Source of the DNA: Martelella mediterranea DSM 17316
GTDB lineage: Bacteria; Pseudomonadota; Alphaproteobacteria; Rhizobiales; Rhizobiaceae
Length of the DNA stretch: 64,000 nucleotides
Assembly (NCBI RefSeq): GCF_002043005.1
Contig: NZ_CP020330.1
Span: forward strand, 4,234,001-4,298,000
Reading direction: 5' to 3'
The position numbers and the translations under genes are program-made. Positions 19,812 to 33,227 of the stretch are shown here, piece after piece. Within the stretch, counting starts at the first letter, position 1, and each line of letters begins with the position of its first letter. The notes below the pieces were generated by a model. That model did no database searches. It worked only from the letters and a program-made list of their open reading frames with translations, and was not told the origin of the DNA.

Positions 19812-20161
19812 ATCAGGTCGCCTTCTTGTTGTTACCGGCCCGGTTGGGAACACCCCCTAGACCAGCTTAATCGACACGTATCGAAGCGCCCGCCTGCCCC
19901 TATCCCGGAGCCTGCGGCCGCTCAAATTCCCTACCCGGCCCATCGCGCCGCCTTTCAGGCAACACGAGGTCAAGAGCCGGAGCGTCTTGGTGTAGCGTCT
20001 TTCAGGATGCCATGCGGATCGAGGATCCGGCCCAAACCTGGGCAGCGCCCTTACGGAAAAGGCCGCCCGTTGCCGGACGCCCTTTGCACATCTGCCGTGC
20101 TACATACAGAAATTTCGCCAAAGCGCAAGGGCTCGGGCCAAATACTGCCGGTATTTCCCGA
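19812..20161. other. Long spacer between rpsQ and rplN
   Basis: 350 bases without a convincing gene, where 10–30 are usual. No plausible coding region is seen in either strand. On the minus strand a weak promoter-like pair occurs (TTGCGC, 16 bases, TATGTA, near 20097–20124), but each box matches only three of six positions. A boundary between the S10 and spc transcription units here is possible, not shown. Confidence 0.4.
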
Positions 20162-20407
20162 TCAAGCGTCGGCGGAAACGGTGGAAACCACCTTCCAGCG
20201 CTTGTCTTTGGAAACCGGAGCGCATTCTTCGATGAATACGGTGTCCCCGGTCTTGTACTGGTTCTCGGCGTCGTGCGCCTTGTACTTCTTCGAGCGGCGT
20301 ACGGTCTTCTGGAGAAGCGGGTGGGCGAAACGACGCTCAACCCGGACGACGACCGTTTTATCGTTCTTGTCGCTAACGACAACGCCTTGCAGGATGCGTT
20401 TAGGCAT
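20162..20407 (-). CDS. rpsQ: Ribosomal protein S17
   Basis: 81 residues, OB-fold 16S rRNA-binding protein. [20 protein letters not shown] and [20 protein letters not shown] are typical. Follows rpmC by 21 bases. Confidence 0.98.
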   Translation of the reverse strand: MPKRILQGVVVSDKNDKTVVVRVERRFAHPLLQKTVRRSKKYKAHDAENQYKTGDTVFIEECAPVSKDKRWKVVSTVSADA

Positions 20408-20428
20408 TTTCTTGTCGGTCCCTTACGT

Positions 20429-20629
20429 TCAGGCCTTGGAGGCCGAAGCCTTCTGGCTTGCGATTGTCTTTACACGCGCGATGTCGCGACGAACCTGCTT
20501 GATGCGGCCCGTCTGCTCCAGCTGGCCGGTCGCCTTCTGGAAGCGCAGGTTGAACTGCTCCTTCTTCAGCTTGGCGAGTTCGTCCTTGAGCTGGTCTTCG
20601 CTCATGGCGTGTACGTCAGAGGTTTTCAT
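20429..20629 (-). CDS. rpmC: Ribosomal protein L29
   Basis: 66 residues beginning [15 protein letters not shown], helical hairpin protein at the tunnel exit. The ATG at 20629 is preferred to the one three codons upstream by family alignment. Twelve bases after rplP. Confidence 0.97.
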   Translation of the reverse strand: MKTSDVHAMSEDQLKDELAKLKKEQFNLRFQKATGQLEQTGRIKQVRRDIARVKTIASQKASASKA

Positions 20630-20641
20630 CAGTACCACTCC

Positions 20642-21055
20642 TTATTCGGCGATGCGCTGGATGAAGCGCGTCTTGACCGAAAGCTTGGCAGCGCCGAGAC
20701 GCAGGGCTTCGCGGGCAATGTCTTCGCTCACGCCGTCGATTTCGAACATGATCCGGCCGGGCTTGACCTTGGCTGCCCAATAGTCGACGCCGCCCTTACC
20801 TTTACCCATACGCACTTCGGTCGGCTTCGAGGTGACCGGAACGTCGGGGAAAATACGGATCCATACACGGCCCGCACGCTTCATGTGACGGGTGATCGCG
20901 CGGCGGGCCGCCTCGATCTCGCGTGCGTTGACGCGGTTGGGTTCCTGCGCCTTCAGCCCATATTCACCGAAAGCCAGGTCGCTGCCGCCCTTGGCAACGC
21001 CATGGATGCGGCCCTTGAACTGCTTGCGGTACTTTGTACGCTTTGGCTGCAACAT
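20642..21055 (-). CDS. rplP: Ribosomal protein L16
   Basis: 137 residues. [16 protein letters not shown] and the [20 protein letters not shown] segment identify L16, which sits near the A-site tRNA. Normal length and position after rpsC. Confidence 0.98.
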   Translation of the reverse strand: MLQPKRTKYRKQFKGRIHGVAKGGSDLAFGEYGLKAQEPNRVNAREIEAARRAITRHMKRAGRVWIRIFPDVPVTSKPTEVRMGKGKGGVDYWAAKVKPGRIMFEIDGVSEDIAREALRLGAAKLSVKTRFIQRIAE

Positions 21056-21091
21056 TTTCTTTTATCTCCGAACTTCGCCGAACGCCTGAAA

Positions 21092-21805
21092 TCAGGCGTT
21101 CTCGCGGCGGCGATTGTTGCCGCTGTTACCCTTGTTGTCGCCTTCGGTCGCGCGACGCTCGGAGGCCATCGGATCGTGCTCAAGGATTTCGCCCTTGAAG
21201 ATCCAGACCTTGATGCCGCAGATGCCGTATGCGGTTTCAGCTTCGGCCGTGCCGTAGTCGATGTCGGCGCGCAGCGTGTGAAGCGGAACGCGGCCTTCGC
21301 GATACCATTCGGTACGCGCGATTTCCGCGCCGCCGAGACGGCCGCCGCAAACGATACGGATGCCTTCGGCGCCCATGCGCATCGCGGTCTGAACCGAACG
21401 CTTCATGGCGCGGCGGAACGCGATACGGCGCTCGAGCTGCTGAGCGATCGACTGTGCAACCAGCGTGGCGTCGGTTTCCGGCTTGCGCACTTCAACGATG
21501 TTGAGGTGCATTTCCGAATCCGTCATCGTGCCAAGCTTGCGGCGCAGCTTTTCGATATCAGCGCCCTTCTTGCCGATGATCAGGCCCGGACGCGCCGAGT
21601 GGATCGTCACGCGGCACTTCTTGTGCGGACGCTCGATCACGACCTTGGAAACGCCAGCCTGCTTCAGTTCCTTCTGAATATAGCTGCGGATCTTCAGGTC
21701 TTCATGAAGAAGCTTGCCATATTCATGGTTGTCTGCGAACCAGCGGCTGTCCCAGGTGCGGTTGATACCGAGGCGGAAGCCGATCGGATTGATTTTCTGA
21801 CCCAT
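21092..21805 (-). CDS. rpsC: Ribosomal protein S3
   Basis: 237 residues; KH-domain protein at the mRNA entry channel. Begins [20 protein letters not shown] core [20 protein letters not shown]. The C-terminal tail ([20 protein letters not shown]) is low-complexity and polar, as in relatives. Its ATG overlaps the rplV stop by one base (TAATG). Confidence 0.98.
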   Translation of the reverse strand: MGQKINPIGFRLGINRTWDSRWFADNHEYGKLLHEDLKIRSYIQKELKQAGVSKVVIERPHKKCRVTIHSARPGLIIGKKGADIEKLRRKLGTMTDSEMHLNIVEVRKPETDATLVAQSIAQQLERRIAFRRAMKRSVQTAMRMGAEGIRIVCGGRLGGAEIARTEWYREGRVPLHTLRADIDYGTAEAETAYGICGIKVWIFKGEILEHDPMASERRATEGDNKGNSGNNRRRENA

Positions 21806-22188
21806 TATGCGGCCTCCTCTTCGACTTCGCGAACGACGATCGTCAGGTGCGAGAACGGCTTCAGGATGCGCGATGCGCGGCCACGACCACGAACCATGAA
21901 GCGCTTCGCGACAATCGACTTGCCGACATAGGCTTCCGCGACGATGAGCTGGTCAGGGTCGAGATCGTGGTTGTTTTCTGCATTCGCGATCGCCGATTCC
22001 AGCGTCTTGCGGACCGTCTCGGAAACCCGCTTCTGCGAGAATTCGAGTTCGGCCAGCGCCCGGTCAACCTTCTTGCCGCGGATCATGGCGGCGACGAGGT
22101 TGAGCTTCTGCGGGCTGACGCGGATGGTGCGCGTAACGGCCTGCGCCTCATTTTCCTTAAGCCGGCGCGCGGCTTTTGCCTTGCCCAT
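21805..22188 (-). CDS. rplV: Ribosomal protein L22
   Basis: 127 residues. The conserved C-terminal hairpin [20 protein letters not shown] lines the exit tunnel and is where macrolide resistance mutations occur in other species. Two bases after rpsS. Confidence 0.98.
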   Translation of the reverse strand: MGKAKAARRLKENEAQAVTRTIRVSPQKLNLVAAMIRGKKVDRALAELEFSQKRVSETVRKTLESAIANAENNHDLDPDQLIVAEAYVGKSIVAKRFMVRGRGRASRILKPFSHLTIVVREVEEEAA

Positions 22189-22190
22189 TG

Positions 22191-22469
22191 TTACTTCCTC
22201 TTCGCCTTCTTGTCGGCGCCGTGACCATAATAGGTACGGGTCGGCGCGAATTCGCCGAACTTGTGACCGACCATGTCTTCCGATACCGAAACCGGAATGT
22301 GTTTCGAACCATTGTAGACGCCGAAGGTCAGGCCGACGAACTGCGGCATGATCGTGGAGCGACGGCTCCAGATCTTGATCACTTCGTGGCGGCCGCCTTC
22401 ACGAACCTTCTCAGCCTTCTTGAGAAGATAGCCGTCAACGAACGGTCCCTTCCATACTGAACGAGCCAT
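22191..22469 (-). CDS. rpsS: Ribosomal protein S19
   Basis: 92 residues beginning [18 protein letters not shown], with [18 protein letters not shown]. Head protein of the 30S subunit. Between rplB and rplV. Confidence 0.98.
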   Translation of the reverse strand: MARSVWKGPFVDGYLLKKAEKVREGGRHEVIKIWSRRSTIMPQFVGLTFGVYNGSKHIPVSVSEDMVGHKFGEFAPTRTYYGHGADKKAKRK

Positions 22470-22484
22470 TTCAGACTACCTCTC

Positions 22485-23321
22485 TTATTTCTTCTTCTGG
22501 TGGCGCGAACGCATGATGAACTTGTCGGTCGACTTGTTCTTGCGCGTACGCTTGCCCTTGGTGGGCTTGCCCCAGGGCGAGACCGGGTGACGACCACCGG
22601 AGGTGCGGCCTTCACCACCACCGTGCGGGTGGTCGATCGGGTTCATGACGACGCCGCGAACATGCGGACGCTTGCCCCGCCAGCGCGAACGACCGGCCTT
22701 GCCGTCATTCGTGTTGGAGTGATCGGGGTTCGATACAGCGCCGATCGTTGCAAGGCAAGAGCCCGGCACCAGACGCTGTTCGCCGGAGTTGAGCCGCAGG
22801 ATCGCCATGCCCTGGTCGCGACCGACCAGCTGCACATAGGTGCCTGCCGAACGGGCGATCTGACCGCCCTTGCCCGGCTTCATCTCGACGTTATGCACGA
22901 TCGAGCCGACCGGGATGTTCTGCAGCGGCATCGCATTGCCGGGCTTCACGTCGATGGCGCTGTCTGCAGCCTGCACCTTGTCGCCGACAGCCAGACGCTG
23001 CGGAGCAAGGATGTAGGCCAGTTCGCCATCGGCGTAGTTGATCAGCGCGATGAAGGCCGACCGGTTCGGGTCGTATTCAAGACGCTCGACCGTGCCCTCG
23101 ACGCCGAACTTGCGACGCTTGAAGTCGATCATGCGATAGGTGCGCTTGTGGCCACCGCCCTGGAAGCGCGCCGTAACGCGACCGTAGTTGTTACGGCCAC
23201 CCTTCGAAGACAGGCCCTGCGTCAACGCCTTGACGGGCTTGCCCTTGTAAAGCTCCGAACGCTCGACGATTACCAGTTGGCGCTGGCTCGGCGTTGTCGG
23301 ATTGAATGTTTTCAATGCCAT
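22485..23321 (-). CDS. rplB: Ribosomal protein L2
   Basis: 278 residues, normal length. Peptidyl-transferase-centre protein with the key histidine region near [18 protein letters not shown]. Starts [16 protein letters not shown]. The 41-base spacer to rplW is ordinary. Confidence 0.98.
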   Translation of the reverse strand: MALKTFNPTTPSQRQLVIVERSELYKGKPVKALTQGLSSKGGRNNYGRVTARFQGGGHKRTYRMIDFKRRKFGVEGTVERLEYDPNRSAFIALINYADGELAYILAPQRLAVGDKVQAADSAIDVKPGNAMPLQNIPVGSIVHNVEMKPGKGGQIARSAGTYVQLVGRDQGMAILRLNSGEQRLVPGSCLATIGAVSNPDHSNTNDGKAGRSRWRGKRPHVRGVVMNPIDHPHGGGEGRTSGGRHPVSPWGKPTKGKRTRKNKSTDKFIMRSRHQKKK

Positions 23322-23362
23322 TTTCTCATTCCCTATTGGGTCTTTACCCTAACGGGTCTGTT

Positions 23363-23656
23363 TCAAACGCCGGTCGTCACGTCCACGGACTGGCCTTCAG
23401 CCAGGGTGACGATCGCCTTCTTGACGTCCTTCTGCTTGCCGGAGAAATTCCGGAAGCGCTTGATCTTGCCCTTGCGTACAAGCGTGTTGACCGCCTTGAC
23501 CTTGACGCCGAAGAGTTCTTCGACGGCGGCCTTGATCTCGGGCTTGCTTGCAGTCTTGGCAACGTTGAACACGACCTGGTTGTTGTCGGAAACAAGGGTC
23601 GATTTTTCAGTGATGACCGGCGAAACGATCACGTCGTAATGGCGGATATCGCTCAT
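23363..23656 (-). CDS. rplW: Ribosomal protein L23
   Basis: 97 residues; docking site for trigger factor and SRP at the tunnel exit. [18 protein letters not shown] is the family start. Its ATG overlaps the rplD stop as ATGA. Confidence 0.98.
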   Translation of the reverse strand: MSDIRHYDVIVSPVITEKSTLVSDNNQVVFNVAKTASKPEIKAAVEELFGVKVKAVNTLVRKGKIKRFRNFSGKQKDVKKAIVTLAEGQSVDVTTGV

Positions 23657-24273
23657 TTGAACCGCTCCTCCAGAGCTTCGACCGCAGACTTCGACAGCAC
23701 GAGCTTGCCGCGGCGCAGGATGTCATACACGTTGATGCCCTGAACCGGCAGAACATCGATATTCGGAATGTTGCGGGCCGCCAGCTTGAAGTTGCCGTCC
23801 ACTTCCGCACCGCCGATGATCAGCGCGTTGTCGAGGCCGAGACCGGTGAACTGCGAAAGCAGCGCCTTGGTCTTGGCTTCCTTGGCAACCAGATCGTCGA
23901 TGATGATCAGGTCCTCGGACTTCGCCTTGGTCGACAGCGCATGCTTCAGAGCGAGCGCGCGGACCTTTTTCGGCAGATCGTGCGAGTGATCGCGAACGAC
24001 CGGACCATGGGCAACACCACCGCCGCGGAACTGCGGCGCACGCTTGGCGTGGTGGCGGGCGTTACCGGTGCCCTTCTGCTTGTACATCTTGGCGCCGGTC
24101 AGCGACACTTCCGAGCGTCCCTTGACCTTGTGCGAACCCTGACGCTTGGCAGCGAGCTGGTAGCGAACCATGCGGGCGAGGATGTCTTCGCGCGGCTCGA
24201 GGCCGAAGATCTCGTCCTTCAGGCTGACTTTGCCGGCGTCCTTGCCCTCAAGTGTTTTAACTGTGAGATCCAT
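23653..24273 (-). CDS. rplD: Ribosomal protein L4
   Basis: 206 residues. The tunnel-constriction loop is visible ([20 protein letters not shown]). In E. coli L4 represses the S10 operon; no such leader could be recognised upstream of rpsJ here. One-base overlap with rplC. Confidence 0.98.
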   Translation of the reverse strand: MDLTVKTLEGKDAGKVSLKDEIFGLEPREDILARMVRYQLAAKRQGSHKVKGRSEVSLTGAKMYKQKGTGNARHHAKRAPQFRGGGVAHGPVVRDHSHDLPKKVRALALKHALSTKAKSEDLIIIDDLVAKEAKTKALLSQFTGLGLDNALIIGGAEVDGNFKLAARNIPNIDVLPVQGINVYDILRRGKLVLSKSAVEALEERFK

Positions 24274-24968
24274 TATTCGGCTCCATTGGTTTCAGCCGCA
24301 CGCAGGCCGGCAGGCCGCGGCGCATTTTCAGGAACACCGGACTTCACGGCATCGCGAACCGTAATCCAGGCGCCCTTCGAACCGGGAACGGCGCCCTTGA
24401 CTAGGATCAGGCCGCGCTCTTCATCAGTGCGGACAACCTCGAGGTTCTGCGTGGTGACGCGGGTCTGGCCCATGTGACCGGCCATCTTCTTGCCCTTCCA
24501 GACCTTGCCCGGGTCCTGGTTGGAACCGGTCGAGCCGTGCGAGCGGTGCGAGACCGAAACGCCGTGGGTGGCGCGAAGGCCGCCGAAGTTGTGGCGCTTC
24601 ATCGCACCGGCAAAACCCTTACCGATGGTGGTGCCGGTGACGTCGACGAGCTGGCCCGAAACGAAGTGGCTGGCCGTCAGTTCGGCGCCAACATCGAGCA
24701 GGTTGTCTTCCGACACGCGGAATTCGACGAGCTTGGCCTTCGGCTCGACGGAGCCGGCGGCAAAGTGCCCGCGCAGCGCCTTCGAGGTGTTCTTGACCTT
24801 CGAGCGGCCGGCGCCGAGCTGAACGGCGGTGTAGCCGTTCTTTTCCTTGGTGCGCGTGGAGACGACCTGGCAGCCTTCCATTCGCAAAACTGTTACAGGG
24901 ATATGCTCTCCTGCGTCTGTGAAGACGCGGGTCATTCCCACCTTCTGTGCTATCACACCTGAACGCAT
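24273..24968 (-). CDS. rplC: Ribosomal protein L3
   Basis: 231 residues. Contains the L3 core [20 protein letters not shown], whose tip reaches the peptidyl transferase centre, and [19 protein letters not shown]. An Ala/Arg-rich C-terminal tail ([18 protein letters not shown]) extends beyond the E. coli length. 126 bases after rpsJ. Confidence 0.98.
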   Translation of the reverse strand: MRSGVIAQKVGMTRVFTDAGEHIPVTVLRMEGCQVVSTRTKEKNGYTAVQLGAGRSKVKNTSKALRGHFAAGSVEPKAKLVEFRVSEDNLLDVGAELTASHFVSGQLVDVTGTTIGKGFAGAMKRHNFGGLRATHGVSVSHRSHGSTGSNQDPGKVWKGKKMAGHMGQTRVTTQNLEVVRTDEERGLILVKGAVPGSKGAWITVRDAVKSGVPENAPRPAGLRAAETNGAE

Positions 24969-25094
24969 CGGTTCGTTCCTTTTAGAGTTCCGGCCTTCGG
25001 CAAAGCCTCCGGCGTGTCTCTTTTTGGGACATCATGCGCGCTTCCATAAAGCGCCCAGCGATTGGTCCCGTTTAATTATCCCTCGCCCTGGAAA

Positions 25095-25403
25095 TCAGAG
25101 CTTGATTTCAACGTCCACGCCGGCAGCCAGATCGAGCTTCATCAGCGCGTCAACGGTCTGCGGGGTCGGGTCGACAATGTCGAGCAGGCGCTTGTGGGTG
25201 CGCATTTCAAACTGCTCGCGGCTCTTCTTGTCGATATGCGGGCCACGGTTGACCGTGAACTTCTCGATCCGCGTCGGAAGCGGAACCGGACCGCGAACAT
25301 TGGCGCCCGTGCGCTTGGCCGTCGAAACGATCTCACGCGTGGAGGCATCAAGGATCCGGTGATCAAACGCCTTCAGGCGGATGCGGATATTCTGGCCGTT
25401 CAT
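25095..25403 (-). CDS. rpsJ: Ribosomal protein S10 (NusE)
   Basis: 102 residues beginning [16 protein letters not shown]. Also a transcription antitermination factor with NusB/NusG (NusG is in this window). First gene of the S10 block; 153 bases after tuf. Confidence 0.98.
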   Translation of the reverse strand: MNGQNIRIRLKAFDHRILDASTREIVSTAKRTGANVRGPVPLPTRIEKFTVNRGPHIDKKSREQFEMRTHKRLLDIVDPTPQTVDALMKLDLAAGVDVEIKL

Positions 25404-25500
25404 GCGACTCGTCCTTGTCTTGTTCTTATCTCCGCCATCTCTCTTCGATCAGGCGCGTTGCTAACTTGCAGCCCGGGCTTGCCGGCTTTTCAAACATCTG

Positions 25501-25523
25501 CAGGGGCGGCTGACCCGCCCCTG
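25501..25523 (-). terminator. Hairpin between tuf and rpsJ
   Basis: CAGGGGCGG pairs perfectly with CCGCCCCTG around a 5-base loop, about 33 bases after the tuf stop on the minus strand. Only a weak T-run follows (AGATGTTTG). It may partly separate the str and S10 transcription units. Confidence 0.6.
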
Positions 25524-25556
25524 GCATATTTGCGTCAAGCCCTCAGGGCCAGCCGC

Positions 25557-26732
<1,176 letters not shown>

Positions 26733-26800
26733 TTTAAGGCTCCTATTCCTGTCGAACCCGCGAAGGGGTCAATCTCATTATCTTTGAGGCCGTGCTCCGG

Positions 26801-28900
<2,100 letters not shown>

Positions 28901-28927
28901 GATATCAGGCCTTCCTCGGTGTTCTAA

Positions 28928-29398
28928 TTACCAGCGGTAATGCGAGAATGCGCGGTTGGCATCGGCCATCTTGTGCGTGTCTTCACGCTTCTTGACGGCG
29001 GAGCCGCGATTGCTCGAAGCATCCATGAGCTCGCCGGACAGGCGCTCGATCATGGTGGTTTCGTTGCGCTTGCGCGCGGCAGCAATCAACCAGCGGATGG
29101 CAAGCGCCTGGCGGCGCTCGGGACGGACGTCGACGGGAACCTGGTAGGTAGCACCGCCAACACGACGGGAGCGAACCTCAACGTGCGGAGCAACGTTGTC
29201 GAGGGCCTGATGGAAAACCTCAACCGGGTTCTGCTTCAGCTTGCCTTCGACAGCGTCGAGCGCGCCGTAGACGATCGATTCGGCGACCGACTTCTTGCCG
29301 TGCAGCATGACGGCATTCATGAACTTGGTGATCACCAGATCGCCGAACTTGGGATCCGGGTTGATCTCACGCTTTTCTGCACTGTGGCGTCGTGACAT
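28928..29398 (-). CDS. rpsG: Ribosomal protein S7
   Basis: 156 residues beginning [16 protein letters not shown]. Conserved [20 protein letters not shown]. Nucleates the 30S head and in E. coli is the str operon repressor. 75 bases after rpsL. Confidence 0.98.
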   Translation of the reverse strand: MSRRHSAEKREINPDPKFGDLVITKFMNAVMLHGKKSVAESIVYGALDAVEGKLKQNPVEVFHQALDNVAPHVEVRSRRVGGATYQVPVDVRPERRQALAIRWLIAAARKRNETTMIERLSGELMDASSNRGSAVKKREDTHKMADANRAFSHYRW

Positions 29399-29473
29399 GT
29401 TCTTTGTCTCTCAACAGTTGCGGCGCTTAAAACGCGGAGAACCTCGCGCAGCGCCAGAGAAATGAAAACCGAA

Positions 29474-29845
29474 TTACTTCGGACGCTTCGCACCGTACTT
29501 CGAACGACGCTGCTTACGATTCTTGACGCCCTGGGTATCGAGCACGCCACGGATGATGTGGTAACGCACGCCCGGCAAGTCCTTCACGCGGCCGCCGCGG
29601 ATCATAACGACGGAGTGTTCCTGCAGGTTGTGGCCTTCGCCCGGGATATAGCCAATGACTTCAAAGCCGTTGGTCAGGCGGATCTTGGCAACCTTACGAA
29701 GCGCCGAGTTCGGCTTCTTCGGCGTCGTGGTGTAGACGCGGGTGCAAACGCCGCGCTTCTGCGGGTTCTGCTCCAGAGCCGGAACCTTATTCCGCTTCAC
29801 CTGGGGCTGACGCGGCTTGCGGATCAATTGGTTTACGGTAGGCAT
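29474..29845 (-). CDS. rpsL: Ribosomal protein S12
   Basis: 123 residues. Decoding-centre loops are visible ([18 protein letters not shown], with K43 and K88-type lysines in wild-type, streptomycin-sensitive state; the second loop is [13 protein letters not shown]). First gene of the str block; its promoter must lie in the 426-base region upstream. Confidence 0.98.
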   Translation of the reverse strand: MPTVNQLIRKPRQPQVKRNKVPALEQNPQKRGVCTRVYTTTPKKPNSALRKVAKIRLTNGFEVIGYIPGEGHNLQEHSVVMIRGGRVKDLPGVRYHIIRGVLDTQGVKNRKQRRSKYGAKRPK

Positions 29846-30271
29846 TCAACCATCCCTTGATTTCGTGTCTCATCGCCCTTCTGGGGCATATTCCATGCCG
29901 TTTCCGGCGATAAAGAAGCACATCAAGCGCTATATGCGCACAAGCACGGCCCAAGCCGCCTTTCCGGCGGATGGACCTAAAAGCAGAGGACACAGGCGCT
30001 TTGCCGCGTCATGCGTGCAGCATTTGATCTTCAACGTGCTGTATAGAACCTAGTCTGAGGTGAACTCCGGGACATTTGGCTTCCCGAACGGCCAGACCTC
30101 ACATGGGTTCCGTTGGCGCGGACATACTCGGTTCCCCGGCCACCGTCAAGCCTGAAGCCCGGAATTTCTTTACCAAAACCCTTAAGGGTCGGCGGTTTGC
30201 GGGCCATTCTCACTGAGGCGGCAAGTTTTGGCAACAAGCGGACCGCCCGACGCAATAAAATGACTCGCCGC
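29846..30271. other. Spacer upstream of rpsL
   Basis: 426 bases between rpsL and the ABC-F gene, both on the minus strand. It should hold the str operon promoter and leader. I found no -35/-10 pair good enough to call, no terminator for the ABC-F gene and no credible small gene. Confidence 0.4.
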
Positions 30272-31864
30272 TCATGACGCCCGCCCGTCGAGGTCGATCA
30301 TGCGCGTGACGCCGATTCTCTCAAGGAACGTCGCGTCGTGGCTGACCACTAGGATCGCCCCGTCATAGGCGTTGAGTCCCGCCTCCAGCGTGGCGAGGCT
30401 CTCGAGGTCGAGATGGTTGATCGGCTCGTCGAGAATCAGCAGTTCCATCGGCCGGGTGCCGCCGATCGCGACGGCGAGCCCCGCCCGCAATCGCTCGCCG
30501 CCGCTCAGCGTCGATACCATCCGCAAGGCGGCATCGGCACGGAACCGAAATCGCGCCAACGCGGCCCGGCAGGCATTCTCGTCGTCATCGGGATTGAGAC
30601 GGCGGAAATTGTCGCGCACGGTCTGGTCCGGATCAAGCAGCGACACCGTCTGGTCGAACAGCGCATGGGTCACATGGATTGCGGCGCTGCCGCCAAGCGG
30701 AGCGAGCCTGCCGGTCAGGACGCGGATCAGCGTCGACTTGCCTGCCCCGTTGCGACCGACAATCGCCACCCGTTCGGGACCCGTCATCTCGAAGGAAAGA
30801 TCGCGAAACAGGGGTTGCTCCGGACGGTAGCTGCCGGTAAGACGGTCCGCCGTGGCGACCCGCCTGCCCGAGGCAAGCCCCGAACGCGCAAGCATCACCG
30901 TGAACGGCGCGACCACCTCGACCCTGGCCCGGGCGTTCGCCAGTTCCGCCGCCGCCTCCTGCTGCTGGCGTTCGGACAGCGCCTTGTCGCGCGCGCCGGT
31001 CCGTTCCGCCTGCGCCTTCATCCCGTCGAGCACCATTTTCGGCTGGTCGCGACGGTCGCGCAGCCGGCGTCCCTTGGCATCGCGCCGCGCCTTGCGCTCG
31101 GAGCGTTCGCGCACGGTGCGTGCCGCCTTGCGCACATCCTTTGCGGCATCGCGGAGTTCGTGCTCCAGCGCCAGCCGCTCGGCCTCCTTCTCCGCCGCGT
31201 AGAAGCTGAAATTGCCGCCATAGCGCGTCATGCCGAGCGATGTCAGTTCGACGATCGAATCCATATGCTCCAGAAGCGCGCGGTCATGGCTGACCACCAG
31301 CGCGCCGCCGCGAAAATCCCCGAGGAAGCGGAGAAGGGCTTCCCGCCCGGGGGCATCGAGATTGTTGGTGGGTTCGTCGAGCAGGATGAAGTCCGGCGTT
31401 TCGAAAGCCAGCGCCGCCAGCCGGGCGCGGGTGACCTCGCCGCCGGAAAGCCGCCCCAGAGGTGTTGAAAGCGGCGCTGCCAGATCCAGCCGGGCAAGCG
31501 CGGCAACCGCCCTCTCCTCCGCTGTCCAGTCGATCGCGGCAAGCGTTTCGGCATCGGCCTCGCCGCGCTCCGCCCGTTCGATCGCCGCCAGCATGGCATC
31601 GATGCCGAAGAGCGTGGCCAGGGTCTCGCCCTCGCCCGCAGAAACCGCCTGATCGAGCACGGCGATCCGACCGACGACCTCAACGCTGCCGGAGGACGGC
31701 GTCAGCGCGCCGGCGATGAGCTTGAGCAGTGTCGTCTTGCCAACGCCGTTGCGGCCGACGAAGCCCGTCAGCCCGGCGCTGAAAACCGCGGAAATGTCTT
31801 TGAAAAGCGTGTGGCCGTCAGCAGTGCTGTAGGACAGGCCGGAAAGCGTGATGGACGCATGCAT
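30272..31864 (-). CDS. ABC-F family ATPase
   Basis: 530 residues, two ABC domains in one chain and no membrane segment. Domain 1 has GRNGVGKTT (37–45), LSGGEVTRARLA and Walker B FILLDEPTNNLD. A charged coiled linker (about 225–320, rich in Arg/Glu/Ala) precedes domain 2, with GRNGAGKSTLIRVL, LSGGERLRAGLAV and LLILDEPINHLD. ABC-F proteins act on ribosomes, as translation factors or antibiotic-protection proteins; which of these applies cannot be told. The ATG at 31864 has GGGAG about 10 bases upstream. First gene of the islet between rpsL and rpoC. Confidence 0.88.
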   Translation of the reverse strand: MHASITLSGLSYSTADGHTLFKDISAVFSAGLTGFVGRNGVGKTTLLKLIAGALTPSSGSVEVVGRIAVLDQAVSAGEGETLATLFGIDAMLAAIERAERGEADAETLAAIDWTAEERAVAALARLDLAAPLSTPLGRLSGGEVTRARLAALAFETPDFILLDEPTNNLDAPGREALLRFLGDFRGGALVVSHDRALLEHMDSIVELTSLGMTRYGGNFSFYAAEKEAERLALEHELRDAAKDVRKAARTVRERSERKARRDAKGRRLRDRRDQPKMVLDGMKAQAERTGARDKALSERQQQEAAAELANARARVEVVAPFTVMLARSGLASGRRVATADRLTGSYRPEQPLFRDLSFEMTGPERVAIVGRNGAGKSTLIRVLTGRLAPLGGSAAIHVTHALFDQTVSLLDPDQTVRDNFRRLNPDDDENACRAALARFRFRADAALRMVSTLSGGERLRAGLAVAIGGTRPMELLILDEPINHLDLESLATLEAGLNAYDGAILVVSHDATFLERIGVTRMIDLDGRAS

Positions 31865-32006
31865 GGATGGAATTCTCCCTCGAAGCCAGAATCAGTGCTG
31901 TCTTGAGGTGATAAATCATCGTCCCGCGCATCCTTGTCGTTTGCTACCGCCTCTATCTATGCCATCCCTGCGGTCGTTTCAAGATCGCCAATGGCCGCTC
32001 GCCGCA

Positions 32007-32654
32007 TCAGGAAACCGGTCCGCTTCCAAGGGTAAACTGGCCGAAATTCGGAAATGCCGACGAGGCGGTATTGCCGTCGTGGGCGAGAGGCTCCGTGATA
32101 TCCATCTCGCTCTGGAACAGCGCCCAATTATCGGTCGCAAGCATCTGCTCGGTGCCGGACCAGCCGGTCGAGCCCGCAAGCCAGATCAGTTCCGCATGGC
32201 CTGCGCCGACCACGGCGGAGGCCACGGTTCCGGAGCCATAAACCCCGAGCCGGTATGCGCCCTTCAGCGCCTTGGAAACGGCGGCGAAATAGGATTCCAC
32301 GGTCTGGAGATCGGCGCTCTCATAATAGTCATAGTCCACGGAGAAATAGATCGCGGAGCCATGCGGCTGGCCGATCGCGGCCGCAAGTTTCAGCGCCTGC
32401 GCGGCATCGCGGCTTCCGTTTGCAGGGTCGAGATCGCCGATCTTTCCGTCCGCGCCGCCGGTCTGCTCGAACACGACCGCCATCGTGAGGCCGGCTGCGG
32501 CAAGGGCGCTGGCCTCGGCCGGCTGAAACTGCTTCTGCGGCAGGGACGAGGAATCCTCGAGATTGTAATAGCGGATGACGGTCTCGACGCCGCCGCTTTT
32601 CAGTTGGGGAATATAGGCCGTCGTGTCCCACGGCGTATCAATGATCCTGTACAT
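32007..32654 (-). CDS. DUF1906 glycoside-hydrolase-like protein
   Basis: 215 residues resembling the DUF1906 (Rv2525c-like) TIM-barrel family, with MYRIIDTPWDT at the start, VIRYYNLEDSSSLPQK, then AIYFSVDYDYYE and the acidic residues expected for the pocket. No signal peptide is seen. The ATG at 32654 has GGAG five bases upstream, better than the upstream frame. Some relatives act on cell-wall peptidoglycan; substrate here unknown. Confidence 0.78.
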   Translation of the reverse strand: MYRIIDTPWDTTAYIPQLKSGGVETVIRYYNLEDSSSLPQKQFQPAEASALAAAGLTMAVVFEQTGGADGKIGDLDPANGSRDAAQALKLAAAIGQPHGSAIYFSVDYDYYESADLQTVESYFAAVSKALKGAYRLGVYGSGTVASAVVGAGHAELIWLAGSTGWSGTEQMLATDNWALFQSEMDITEPLAHDGNTASSAFPNFGQFTLGSGPVS

Positions 32655-32859
32655 AGCGCTCCATCCTCGCCAAACTCGATTACACAACCTATGGTATAGT
32701 AAATATCGAACGGCAACCAGATGGAAAATCTATGGTCGCTTTCAAGGCCCGGATCGCGATATCATGCGACGAAGCAGGCTCCGCGCCACACCGTAAAACG
32801 CCCCTTATTCCCGGCAAATACTGATGCGGATCGGGAGCGACATCACAGAAAGGCCCGAC

Positions 32860-33168
32860 ATGATTGCCATACCCGGCTACACCAGCGACGGCGAGCGCAT
32901 GGTCTTCATCATCACCGGCAAGGTCTACCACGAGTGGAATGGCGATACCGAGGTCCATGTCCTGATCGCCGCGCCGGACGAGGACACCGCCGTGCGCAAC
33001 ACGCTGAACGCGCTGGCAAACGAGGGCTACTCGGAGGCCGACCTTGACCAGATCGGCATGATTTCCGAAATCCCCGACGAAGAGCCCCACGCGTCAGCCT
33101 ATCAGACGGCGCTCGAAGGCGAAGTGGCGATCGTGAAGCTCGGCGGCAGCGCAGACGGCGGCTTCTGA
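32860..33168 (+). CDS. Small protein of unknown function
   Basis: A 102-residue acidic, soluble-looking protein I do not recognise. Predicted strands (RMVFIITGKVYHEWNG, EVHVLIAAPDED) and one helix (TAVRNTLNALANEGYSEADL) suggest a compact alpha/beta domain; the C-terminus is glycine-rich. The ATG at 32860 has GAAAGG six bases upstream. It lies between two minus-strand genes, so it is a single-gene unit. Confidence 0.65.
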   Translation: MIAIPGYTSDGERMVFIITGKVYHEWNGDTEVHVLIAAPDEDTAVRNTLNALANEGYSEADLDQIGMISEIPDEEPHASAYQTALEGEVAIVKLGGSADGGF

Positions 33169-33227
33169 AACTGGCGCTCGGACGCTTTCAATGGATATTC
33201 GCGAGCAAGACAACGCCAGAATGCCGC

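Noticed and set aside
29846..30271. Promoter of the str operon
   Set aside because: Several TTG- and TAT-like hexamers occur, but none has both good boxes and 16–18-base spacing, so no site is called.
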